This document shows positions 38,463-49,335 of a DNA stretch of 64,000 bases, in pieces. Position 1 is the stretch's first letter; each line of letters begins with the position of its first letter. This DNA comes from Pneumocystis sp. 'macacae'. Its lineage: Eukaryota > Ascomycota > Pneumocystomycetes > Pneumocystales > Pneumocystaceae. Where the stretch lies: assembly GCA_018127085.1 (NCBI GenBank), contig CM030730.1:89501-153500 (forward strand), given 5' to 3'. The notes beneath the pieces were generated by a model that made no database searches, had not been told where the DNA came from, and was given only the letters and a program-made list of their open reading frames with translations. A program made the position numbers and the translations under genes.

Positions 38463-41380
38463 ATGGTCTCCCGTATTCGTTCTAGGGGAAGAAACAGGAT
38501 TTTTTCTAATTCTTTTCATACCAAGCGGCTATCAATAATCAGCGATGATCACAGACAAATTACAGAGAAACCAAGAGAAGAACGATCTTATTTGGAATTT
38601 TATACAAACCTTGATATAAATAGCCCTTTGAAAATTGTATATACACAAAATGGCATGCTTAATGAAAATTCTATATTTTTTTCTTACATACTTTAAAGAT
38701 AATAAACCAGTTGTTTCACTTATATCAAATAACATAAATGAGCTCAATATTCAAGATTATCATGTGGGGCTATGTAAAAAAAATCATCTTAATACAAACA
38801 ATAGTAAATATTTTCGATCAAAAACATTAGATAAAGAAAAAAATAAATGCTTTGATACTGATTTATCATTACACGATTTCTCTAAACAAAATAAAGATAC
38901 AGATTCAAAAGAAGACCGATTAAGAAAAACAGAAAATTCATGCATAGAAGAATCATCACGGTTCTCTTTTCGAGCTATTCAGCCTTTTGAAAAAGAAACA
39001 AAATACACTGGACGTTCAATAATTGATTATGGCTATCAAGAAACAGACATTTGGGATAGGCCATCAAATACTTATATTAGATTCATTGGTATTTATATAA
39101 TAAAATGAAAATTTTCATATCTAATACTAATTAGAAGAATCAGAAGAAACTTTAGCAAATAAAGTTGAATATGATATGGATGAACAAGGTTATTTATTAG
39201 AATGCACTTTAAATAAAAATTCATTTTTTTAGACGATTTTTGGTTAGAACATTATAATTCAAAAAGATTAAAATTAGAAGGAGACACTATATCACACGAA
39301 TTTTTTGAAATAGTTTTAACAAGAATTGAGAAAGAATGGATAGAATTGGTATAGTTTTATTTATCTATAAATTAATTTTTAAAAATAACATGCATAAAGG
39401 ATAAAAGAATACCTAAAGATGCATCTAAAGAAAATTTATCTTCAGATGATTCAAAGTGTTCTATTTGTGATGATGGTGAATGCGAAAATATTAATGCTAT
39501 AGTGTTTTGCGATGGATGCAACTTAGCTGTTCATCAAGGTATTTTAAACTATTTATAATAAAAATATCTCATAATATATACAGACTGTTATGGTATTCCT
39601 TATATACCAGAAGGACAATGGTTATGTAGAAAGTGTATCGTGTCTCCTCAGAATACCCTAGTACATCTATTGTATGTATATATTCTTTACCTAACAGAAT
39701 TAGAATTGTATTTTTTGCCCCAATACTTCAGGTGCCTTTAAACAAACTTCAGATAACAGGTGGGCCCATTTACTTTGTGCTATGTGGATTCCAGAAGTTA
39801 CTGTTGCAAACCCTGTTTATCAAGAACCTATTGACAATATTCATAAAATTCCTTCTTCAAGGTGGAAACTTGTAAGTATTTTTCATTAAATTTATGTTGT
39901 ATTACTTACTTAAAGATATGTTATATTTGTCAGCAAAAAATGGGTGCGTCAATTCAATGTATGAATAAATCTTGTTATAAAGCATTCCATGTTACATGTG
40001 CTCGTAGGGCAAAATTATACATGCCTATGAAAAAAAATAGCACAGAATTAAAAGCTTATTGTGATAAACATGTTCCTGTAAGCGTTATTAAATTTATTTC
40101 ATTTTTGTGCATTAATATTAAAAGAATTTTTGGCGAAACGAACATAATATTACTAAATTTCTTCATGATACTCGAAACTACTTCTTATCTCATACAGTTG
40201 CTTCACAATCGTCAGTAAATAATTATAATTCCAATTATACACGAAATCCGTCATCTAAAATCTATATCAATTTAAAAAAAACAAAAACATATCCTCTTAT
40301 ACCAATGTATATTCAGCGTAAAATATTAACTTATATACATAAGTTTCCAATTAGGAAAAAAGCAATATTTATTACAGATATATGCAAATATTGGTCTTTA
40401 AAAAGAGAATCACGAAAAAATGCGACTCTTATAAAAAGGTTTCAATTAAAAATAGAGGTTTTAAAAATATATTATGTAAATACACTTTTAAAATATTTTA
40501 GGATGATAGAGTTTACAATCTTTCAGATAATCAACTTTTACAAAGAATTAAGGTACAATCTAATTAAAATTGGGGTTCTTAGTTAATTATTAAAGTTTGC
40601 AGAAAATTTAAAAAATGATTTAGAGAAACTATTACAATTAATTGATGCTGTCAAAAAACGTGAAGAAGAAAAGAAGAAAATATCTTATTATTTAGAAACA
40701 GTTGCCGATTGCCTTTATTTTCCAATTACACATGTTGTTAGAAATATATTAAATTGCATTAAAAAGTATGTTACTTTATAGCTTAATTACTAACTTTAAT
40801 TATTGTAGATGGGATAAAAATAAATTATTTTCACATATTCCAATTAATAGTCTTAGCAACAATTCAATAGTTGGTATACCTACTTCATTGTCAATGATCT
40901 CTAGAAAAATTGAAGACCGAGAATATGCTAATTTATTACAGTTTAAGGTATTTTCTTCTTTGAAAAACAAAAATTTAACTATTTAAGACTGATATTATGT
41001 ATATATTTGATAATGCTATAGAAAATAATAGCCCAGATACTATTTATTATAAAACAGCTATTAGATTCAAACGACAATGCGAGAAAATATTTTCAGATGC
41101 AGAAAATTACACATCCTTCTTGAAAACTGAAAATAATAGAATGGTTTCAAATTGGTCTATTTTTGAACCAAAAGGGTTATCTATAAAAGAATATGTACAG
41201 TTATGGCCCGGTGATGACATTAGAGAAATGTCTCCATTATCTGAAATTACCGAAGAAGAATTTAGGATCCTCGAACAACGTATAAATGTAATTCAAAAAC
41301 AAAATAAAGAAAAGACAAAAAATCAAATAAAAAACGAAAATAAACATAATTTACGAAACAAGCTCACAAACTCCAAATAA
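38463..41380 (+). CDS. NTO1: NTO1/BRPF/Jade-type PHD finger chromatin protein
   Basis: This is the scaffold PHD protein of an H3 acetyltransferase complex (NuA3 in budding yeast, Mst2 in fission yeast). It has an EPL1-like segment ([19 protein letters not shown]), a PHD finger ([42 protein letters not shown]), a zinc knuckle ([32 protein letters not shown]) and an extended PHD ([28 protein letters not shown]). The C-terminal region is Lys-rich without an obvious bromodomain. Many short introns occur. One fits only as a GC-AG intron (38653-38698, TQN|DNKPVVS). The start at 38463 is the first ATG in frame. Confidence 0.85.
38653..38698 (+). other. probable GC-AG intron in NTO1-like gene
   Basis: Donor GCATGC and acceptor TTTAAAG remove 46 nt, in phase 1, joining YTQN to [10 protein letters not shown]. 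The nearby GT (GTATAT, 38637) gives the wrong phase and a stop. GC-AG introns are a known minor class. Confidence 0.55.
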
Positions 41381-42946
41381 ACGTATAAACTTTAGAAAGT
41401 AACTGTATTTATAATATTTACAATTTATCAGGAAATTACATAAACGTCACCATAAATATCAGCATTTTAACATATTTTATATCAAATATAAATACATCAA
41501 CAGATAACGTTTGAATTTTATATAAAAATTATATCTACCTTTTAAATAAATAACATATAATTATACAATATAACAGTTAAAACATCGTTATATAAAAAAT
41601 TTAACAAAAACAAGTATCTAAAAATAATTACTTAAAAGGGCACCGTAATACGTAAATTATATTTCTCTTAATAACAAAAACATCTAAAGCTAATTAATAC
41701 AGCTATTTTTAGGGAAACATACAAAAATACTATAAGACATTCAGATAATTATGAATAAAATAATGACGCTACATATTACTCTAAATAAAATAAGATCTAC
41801 AATATTCTTGCTATGTATTTGTATAATAACAATAATAAATATTTATGTATAAAAATCAAATTCAATTCATTTTTTTTAAATTAACTCATCAAAAATGTTT
41901 TAAAATACTATAAAATTTACAATATTGTTAATGGCAATCTATTTAATCATGAAAACCATTTAATATACATTTTTTTAAGAAAAATTATCATAGTTAAAAT
42001 TATTTTCCATATAAAACAAAATGTCCATAAAATCTACAGTCAGGTTCTGAGATACAGAATATTAAAACAATTAATATCCAAAATAAATATTTCTAATCCA
42101 AAAACAATATGTATACTAAGTCATTGATACGCCAAATATTTTAATAAAAACAAAGTCATTTAGTCTAAAAAGTATCCATATAACAATACTCCAATATCAA
42201 ACATAAATCCATATTGAATTCACAAAAAAAGTTACTTTAAGAAAAGTATGACATCATTTTCAACCAACAATTCAAAATATCTAAATCTTCAAAATAATAT
42301 TAAACATCCTTGAACACTTAATTTCAACATAAATGCATTTTCATATGTACAAATTTTGAAAACCATAATAAGATTTGTCAATAATGTTACAAAAGTCCAA
42401 TTATTTATAATAAAATCAAAAACTCTGTCTATGAGATCCAAAATAGCAATATATTGCCAATCCTTTAAAAGATTAACCTGATGATATAGCTTAAAACATG
42501 GTAACCATGTATCAATATAATTCCCAAGAAAATAAAAAAACAAGATATCGCAAACCTATTTTCAATTTTCAAAACTTATTATTTACCTATTATCAGAATT
42601 AAATCAGTAATTTAAAAAGAATTTATCTAATAAAAGTACTATTATAAATTCTATAATAATATAAAACACAAACACAATTTAGCATTCATATTATAATACA
42701 AATTCACTCTCCATTATATAATATATATATTCTAGATTTAATAACCATGGCAAGATAGAAAAAGTATTGTTACTTAAATCGTTTTGATTTAAATTTTTTA
42801 ACCAACTTTCAGAATATTATTTTGTGATAACCTTATTAAGCAACAACAATCAAAATATTTGAAGAATATTTTTATGTTAGCATATTATAAAACAAATTAT
42901 TAATTTCAAAAACAAAATTATTAAACACAACTTGTTCAATTAATAC
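41381..42946. other. 1.57 kb AT-rich convergent intergenic region
   Basis: This is the largest gene-free stretch in the window, between the tails of the NTO1-like and LRR genes. It contains only short, low-complexity frames (for example 42289-42543 on the minus strand, Phe/Ile-rich). I looked for a tRNA B box, snRNA-like segments and repeats and recognised none. It is a plausible place for a non-coding RNA, but nothing seen supports one. Confidence 0.45.
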
Positions 42947-44746
42947 TTACTCATGCCCCATAAATCCAATATCAAGAATTCTTGTCTTCCCAATTTGATT
43001 TTTCCTATCAATTGTAGAAATTCCAACAATACTCTGTTCCGGGGTAATAACTTTACAATCAGTATCGGATGAGCAAAGAGATGTTTTTTCTGAATCAGTT
43101 GATGATTGTTTACGCTTACGAACCTTTTCAAACAATCTGCGTCTTTCCATAATCCCCGGGCCTTGTCCATCAATAAGAATATCAAAAACATGATTAGACA
43201 TAGTACGAAATAAATTGAATATAGTAATACGGTATGTTGAAAAATGCTTTTGAGTAAAAGGATTACCCGCTACCCATATTTGTTTAAAATTTGAAGCATT
43301 AACCAATCTTGTAATCTCCATTGGATCGGATAGAAGATTGTCCCTAATGTCCAATCTTTCAAGACTTATTAATTTCTCAACTCCAGCTAAAGACTGCAAA
43401 CGGTTAGACCGTATATCAATAGTCTTTATTGCCAAAAGAGGATGCACTGTTAACGAATGCAATGATTCAATTCTATTGTAAGAAATATTTAAAGACTTCA
43501 ATGAAGAAAGCACCGATAAAGAATACGGAATTTCAACAAACATATTATGAGAAATATTCAAAGAAATCAAAGACTGAGAGATCGGAATCATTGCAAAAAA
43601 CGACAACATAGTCAATGAATTATTGGACAAAGATAGATACTTAAGAAAACGCCATTTTCTTAAAGAAAGAATCATTGAATGAGACTGAATCACAGCAGAA
43701 GTAGTAGATCCACGAGATTCATTGGATGAGGAACCCGATTTCTCTAAATGATGGTGCGTTTCACAATTATTATGTAACGGAGACGAAAATTTCCTAGTAT
43801 GAGATGAGGAAACCCTTTTAGGATCCAAAGACGAAGAAACAACCCTCAGAGGGTTAGGTGTTTGAAATGCCGATACTGAGTAGCCTGATCCGACCAGTTT
43901 AGTTCTCGATGTTAAGGGAAGAGAATTACTTTTACGAATTCTCATTTTCTTGCGTTTTTCAATATTATCCAAAACAATGTCAATAATTATCTCAGAAGCA
44001 TCTCGTATCCCACATCCATTAAGTGTCAAAAAACATAAATTATCTGCAACTTTATCCCATCCATAAAACCGTCCGATTTCAATATCTTGTATTTCCAAAT
44101 TCTTAAGATTCTTAAAAACGGACAAAGGGATTGCAGTATCAAATGGAAACTCCTCATATCCATCAATCATCTGAAAATTGGATGACGGCAACAATCTAAG
44201 AGACGGCAACTTTGTAAACGACGAGTAAAGATACACAATATCAGATTGAATAAGTTCATAGACCCTCTCCTTTGGGGGATCCCTCCATCCCGCACTCAGA
44301 CGCCCCCAAAGATTCGACACTCCCTTAACTACACTTCGAATTGAGCTTACAGTTCGAATAGACCTTGCATCACTCATATCTACTTTTTTCGGTACACTCG
44401 TGTAATCACGAAGAAATGAGACATAATTCCCAGGCTCTCCTACATTCAAAAGAGTCTCCAGACGCACATTCATCGGCCCTGTAGGTAACTCCATCTCATT
44501 AAATCGAGAAAGAACATAAAACAAATAATGAGGAGTCAAACAAAGAATACTTGACCGCCACTTTATTCCCTCATTCACCCAATGATAGAGTCCTTTCAGA
44601 ATAGATATCCCTTTATTATTATAGTCACTTTTGCGCATTGAACATTCCATAGCACATGCCAATGACGGTTCATTTGCACGTATATACTGTACCAACCGCC
44701 GAATATAAACATCTCCATCCATTACAAGTACTACCTGTATATTCAT
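42947..44746 (-). CDS. leucine-rich repeat protein, 599 aa, intronless
   Basis: This is a long single-exon gene, unusual in this intron-rich window. The N-terminal part (DVYIRRLVQYIRANEPSLAC, GLYHWVNEGIKWRSSILCL) resembles a fungal LRR protein family of unclear role. The LRR block in the second half has regular repeats (LKSLNISYNRIESLHSLTVH, IKTIDIRSNRLQSLAGVEKL, LERLDIRDNLLSDPMEITRL, with a cap WVAGNPF). A Ser-rich linker (about residues 285-365) splits the protein. G+C is higher here than in the flanks. The architecture recalls STK11IP/LKB1-interacting proteins, but I would not assign that function. It ends DIGFMGHE. Confidence 0.85.
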   Translation of the reverse strand: MNIQVVLVMDGDVYIRRLVQYIRANEPSLACAMECSMRKSDYNNKGISILKGLYHWVNEGIKWRSSILCLTPHYLFYVLSRFNEMELPTGPMNVRLETLLNVGEPGNYVSFLRDYTSVPKKVDMSDARSIRTVSSIRSVVKGVSNLWGRLSAGWRDPPKERVYELIQSDIVYLYSSFTKLPSLRLLPSSNFQMIDGYEEFPFDTAIPLSVFKNLKNLEIQDIEIGRFYGWDKVADNLCFLTLNGCGIRDASEIIIDIVLDNIEKRKKMRIRKSNSLPLTSRTKLVGSGYSVSAFQTPNPLRVVSSSLDPKRVSSSHTRKFSSPLHNNCETHHHLEKSGSSSNESRGSTTSAVIQSHSMILSLRKWRFLKYLSLSNNSLTMLSFFAMIPISQSLISLNISHNMFVEIPYSLSVLSSLKSLNISYNRIESLHSLTVHPLLAIKTIDIRSNRLQSLAGVEKLISLERLDIRDNLLSDPMEITRLVNASNFKQIWVAGNPFTQKHFSTYRITIFNLFRTMSNHVFDILIDGQGPGIMERRRLFEKVRKRKQSSTDSEKTSLCSSDTDCKVITPEQSIVGISTIDRKNQIGKTRILDIGFMGHE

Positions 44747-45147
44747 TAGAAAAACAGCCTTTAAAATACATTTTTTTGAACTTTTCAGGCGATTCTAGTT
44801 TTTTTTTTGAAAATCTATAATGTTCGATAATTATAAAGACAAACAGTAAAGATAATAAAAGAAAAAAAATACAAGAAATAATAATAAATGATAATTAGTA
44901 TAAAACGAAATAAAAAGATTAAAAGAGATAGTTAATATGTTCAAAGAAACCCAATGGAAAGTATTTTTATTAAGAGAAAAAAGAAAGACAAAGAAATAAA
45001 CATATAAAATATGCAATTTGTATTTCTGATTAGGGCCCTTGAATAATTGAAAAAGATTAACGAATAACAAAGCCGAAAAAGAATACTGAAAAAATAGTAA
45101 GAAAAATAAAAAATGCGTACATGGTAAAAAAAAACAAAAATAAAGTT
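44747..45147. other. intergenic region with a polypyrimidine-like stretch
   Basis: This lies between the LRR gene start and the G gamma stop (both minus). Read on the minus strand it is T-rich with Phe/Leu-rich chance frames (44831-45166). It probably holds the LRR promoter and the G gamma 3' UTR. Confidence 0.5.
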
Positions 45148-45444
45148 CTACATAAGAATACAGCATTTAAATGACTTTTTTGGGGCAAACGGGTCATTAC
45201 ACTTATCGACATGTCCCCAGATAGATGGAAGCATTGGATCTTTTGTTGATGTAGCAAACATAATTAACCTAGGAATATTAATTAAAAAAAACGGAAAAAA
45301 GAAGAACTACGATTGACATGCTTCACTAACAGGGATCCTCGGGCGCTCTAAATCCTCTTTCAACCGTTGATTTAGCTCACACATACGACGCAGTTTCATT
45401 TCACTCATAGAAAGTTTCGAGTGTCGTTCACGAGAGCCATGCAT
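45148..45444 (-). CDS. heterotrimeric G protein gamma subunit
   Basis: This is an 84-residue G gamma (fungal Ste18/GNG-1 type), which pairs with G beta in pheromone and nutrient sensing at the plasma membrane. The start is MHGSRERHSKLSMSEMKLRR at 45444, then ELNQRLKEDLERPRIPVSEA, the coiled-coil G beta-binding segment. A 42-nt intron (45269-45310, GTAGTT...TCCTAG) joins CQS to LIMFATSTKDPMLPSIWG. The protein ends PFAPKKSFKCCILM, a CCaaX box: the first cysteine could be palmitoylated and the second farnesylated. Without splicing the ORF stops right after ACQS, so small-gene callers may miss it. Confidence 0.93.
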
Positions 45445-45769
45445 TTCAATTAATATGAAAACAGGTGTATACACTATTTTATGCGCTCCTAAAGCAATTA
45501 GCCCGTGTTTTAGTTTTAACAAACCAATAACAACTCGTCACCTTGAATGCAATTCTACAAACAATTGATTGTTTTTAAAGCAAAAAAGGAAATTAAAAAT
45601 ATCAATAAAAAATTAGCTGCATTAAAAATTAATAGCAGAATTATATAGACAAAAAAGGCATCTTTACCCTTACAATTCAATCAAAACCTTTTTTGAAGGT
45701 TAAAACAGTTTCTGAACGTCGACGGACATCTCGAAAAAAAATCAGCAAAAAACATTCAAAAATAAGGCG
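45445..45769. promoter_or_regulatory. divergent promoter of G gamma and eIF3a genes
   Basis: These 325 bp lie between opposite start codons. No conserved ORF is visible. The segment is A-rich on the + strand near the eIF3a ATG (AAAAAATCAGC, AAAAACATTC). Confidence 0.4.
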
Positions 45770-48700
45770 ATGTTGATTCCGCAAAGTAAGCCTGAGAATG
45801 TTTTAAGAGTATGTATAAATAAAATTATTCTTAACTATAAAACTAATGTGATTGTTTTTTATAGCGTGCTGAGGGTTTGAATAGGAAAAAACATTGAAAA
45901 ATAACTAATCTATAAATAGAATTAATTGCAGTTGGCCAGAGCACGGCAGCTCTGCAGTCTCTTCATGAATTGATACTCTCTAGGTGCTCCCGTAATACTT
46001 CAGTATCATCTTTGAAACCAATTATGCTGCGTTTTGTTGCATTGTGTGTAGATTTAAGAAAAGGAAAAATGGCGAAAGAAGCACTCTACCAGTACAAAAA
46101 CATTGCTCAAAACACATCAGTTGGGACAATAGAGGTGTGTGGTTAAAAATAAGATTATTTTAGGCTTTAAACGAGCTATATTGACTATTTTAGGTTGTTT
46201 TAAAAAAATTTATTGATCTTGTCGAAGAAAAGGTATCAGAAGCACAAGTTCATGCAGAGAAGCTTATTCTGGATGCAATCGATGACCTGGAAGCATCAGA
46301 AACCCCAGAGAATATTATTCTATCAACAGTTTCCGGAGATCAATCAAAAGATCGAACTGATCGTGCAGTTGTGACACCATGGCTTAAATTTCTCTGGGAA
46401 ACATATCGTACAGTACTTGAAATTTTAAAGAACAATGCAAGACTCGAACAAGCATATCAAAGCACAGTGAATCAAGCCTTCGATTTCTGTCTAAAATATT
46501 CAAGAAAAACAGAATTCCGTCGGCTTTGTGATATCCTTCGTACTCATCTTCAAAATGCTACTAAGTATTCTGGTCAGCAACATTCGATTAATTTTAATGA
46601 TCCAGAAACACTTCAGCGTCACCTAGATACACGTTTTTCCCAATTGAATGCAGCAGTAGAACTTGAACTTTGGCAAGAAGCATTTAGGTCTGTCGAGGAT
46701 ATTAATAACCTTTTAGCACTTTCAAAAAGACAACCTAAACTATTTGTAATGGCAAACTATTATGAGAAACTTGGAAAAATTTTTGCAGTTAGTGAAAATT
46801 ATCTGTTTCATGCAGTTATTTGGAATAAATACTATGGACTAATATCTTCTCAAAATAAAGGATCGGATGACAAGGAGCTTGAACGAGTGGCATCTTTGGT
46901 TCTTTTATCTGCATTGGCAATCCCAGTTGTTAGTGTAGCAAAATCAAAAGGAAGTATTATGGAAATAGACGATACAAAAATTCGCAACACAAAGCTTGCA
47001 GCATTATTGTCGCTTTCTAAGCTTCCTACAAGAAATAGTCTTTTAAAAGAAGCAGTAAGTCATATGTATTTCAGAATAAATGACTTATATATTTAGCTCG
47101 GAAAAAACATATTAGTTCATGTAAAAAAGGAAATCAAAGAATTATGCAATATACTAGAAGTAGAATTTCATCCTTTAAGTATCTGTCAAAAGGTTGAGCC
47201 TTTAATTAAAGTAATATCTCAAGATCCAGATATGATACAATATATCAAACCTCTTCAACACGTTATACTTACTCGTTTGTTTCAGCAATTATCTCAAGTA
47301 TACGAAACGATTAAACTGGATTTCATCCTTGGTCTTCTCAATTTTTCAGAGCCATTCCATATTGACTCAATTTATATTGAAAAATTTATTATGAATGCAT
47401 CTAAAAAAGGAGAACTGTCTATTCGAATCGATCATTCATCTAATTCACTAATTTTTGAGACAAATATTTTTACATCTCATCATACTATAACAGATAGCAA
47501 TGTTCGACTTCAATCTACACCATCCGAGTTAATACGCTCTCAATTATCACGTATAGGAAAATGTCTACTTACTACAATTTGCATTACAGATAAATCATTT
47601 CTTCAGGAACTGGAAGATCAAAAGAATATTGCAAACGGGCGTGCAGCTAATGGTATTGAAAAGGAACAAAAAGATACACTAGCTCGAAGAGCCATTATTG
47701 AACATCGAAAAGAAGTTGCTGAAAACATGATGATTTATAAAGAAAAAGAAGCGGCAACCAAAAGAGCACAGAAACTGCAGCAAGAACAGGAAGCAGAACA
47801 AAGACGTGTTGCGGAAGAAGCGAAAAAGAGAGAAGCAGAACGTATTAAAAAAGAAACAGATGCTATTCGTGCAGAAGAAGCTAGAAAATTAGCCGATGAA
47901 CTTAAGGCCAAAGGTGCTCTAAAAGTAAATGTCGATGGATTAGAAGGACTAGATACATCTAAGTTAAGAGCTATACAACTAGAGCAACTTGAAAAGGAAA
48001 CCCGTGATCTTAATGAAAAATTACGTGTTACTTCTAAACGAATTGATCATCTTGAAAGAGCATATAGAAAAGAAGAATTTCCTCTCCTTAAACAGAAGGC
48101 TATTGAACAGCTTGCCTCAGATAAAATATTTTATGAGAAAGCAAGAAAATTGCAACTTGAAGCATCTCGTATAAAACATGATCATATGGTTGCACTCAAA
48201 CATCGTTTCCAGAGACTCTATCCAGACTATGTGATTTACCGTGATACCTTTCTAGATAAATGCAAAAAGGAATTTGATGAACATTCCAGGATTGCCAATG
48301 AAGCTTTAGAAAAAGCCAAAGAAGAAAGACGGATTGCTTATCGACTTAAGAAGGAGAAAGAAGAAAGACAGAGATTAGAAGAAGAGGAGAAAAGAAGAAA
48401 AGAAGAAGAAGAGAGGGAAAAAATCAAGCAAAAAGAACTTAAACTCAAAGCTATCGAGGAGGAAAATAGAGCTAGAAAAGAAGAAGAGTTAAGGTAATTT
48501 CACTTTTTTAAAAAAATGCATTAAAAGCGTCTAGAAAACTCGATCAAATGGCAGAAAAACAGAAACAAAAAGAACTTGAAGTAGAAAAAAAACTTCAACA
48601 GAAGAAAGAAGAATTGAAGTCACTCGACCATAGTTATGATCGATGGATGAAGAAAGACCGATTACCCTCATCAGATCCATCCGGAGAAGAAAAATGGAGG

Positions 48701-48889
48701 CCTGGAAAGGGTTCCTGGAGACTTCGTGTTTCCGAACGGCAAGAATTAGCCGACTCTGATTCCTCAACTAACGAAACAAAATCCGATATACATTCAAAAC
48801 CCACATCAGCTAGGTCATCCACCATCGACACTCCCTCCTCCGGAATATACAAGCCTCCTGCTGCAAGAAAAGAAAACTCTCGCTGGTAA
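45770..48889 (+). CDS. RPG1: translation initiation factor eIF3 subunit a
   Basis: This is the largest eIF3 scaffold subunit (Rpg1/Tif32), binding the 40S subunit. The start [13 protein letters not shown] at 45770 splices twice into [18 protein letters not shown], then [78 protein letters not shown] and [20 protein letters not shown], followed by the PCI domain. The C-terminal third is a long charged Lys/Glu helix ([20 protein letters not shown] and on), as expected. The last exon is Ser/Pro-rich and ends ENSRW. G+C rises toward the 3' end, at the approach to the GC island. Confidence 0.96.
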
Positions 48890-49335
48890 TGCCTTCTATT
48901 TATTTCTACGTATTTATTCTTCACAATAACACTACATAATTACACCATATATACATCGCAACAACTATACATCATAATAACTTGTAACTTATATACCTGT
49001 AACCAATATATTCGTTTCCTTCAGTCCACATGTTTACACATAATACATCATGTCTATTGTTTACTTTTATAAAATATTATCTATTAATTTTTACCCCATC
49101 GTACAAATCACCTACGGGATAACAAAGAACGAAGGATTAACACACAAAACAACTTTGAAACTAAGACAAAGGAAAGCAGCCAAAGGGCTGTTCAAACATG
49201 CATGTACAGGAAAAAAAGGCAAAACTACCGGTAAAACCATGTATCTACAGATGCGTATAAGACCAAATGCACAAGGTTTGCTATCAACACGTCTTACTTT
49301 ATTAACATACACTACAGAGCGGAAACAGAACTTCT
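48890..49335. other. transition zone into the GC-rich island
   Basis: This is the 3' flank of eIF3a. It starts AT-rich with many ACA/ATAC steps and becomes CA/TG-rich. An open frame at 49050-49418 (+) is basic and without family resemblance; it could include an upstream exon of the next ORF or be chance. No other feature was seen. Confidence 0.4.

Noticed and set aside
42289..42543. 84-aa minus-strand ORF
   Set aside because: Phe/Ile/Leu-rich, no recognisable motif or neighbouring exon; probably chance.
44831..45166. 111-aa minus-strand ORF rich in Phe and Tyr
   Set aside because: It comes from a T-rich stretch and overlaps the real second exon of the G gamma gene in another frame.
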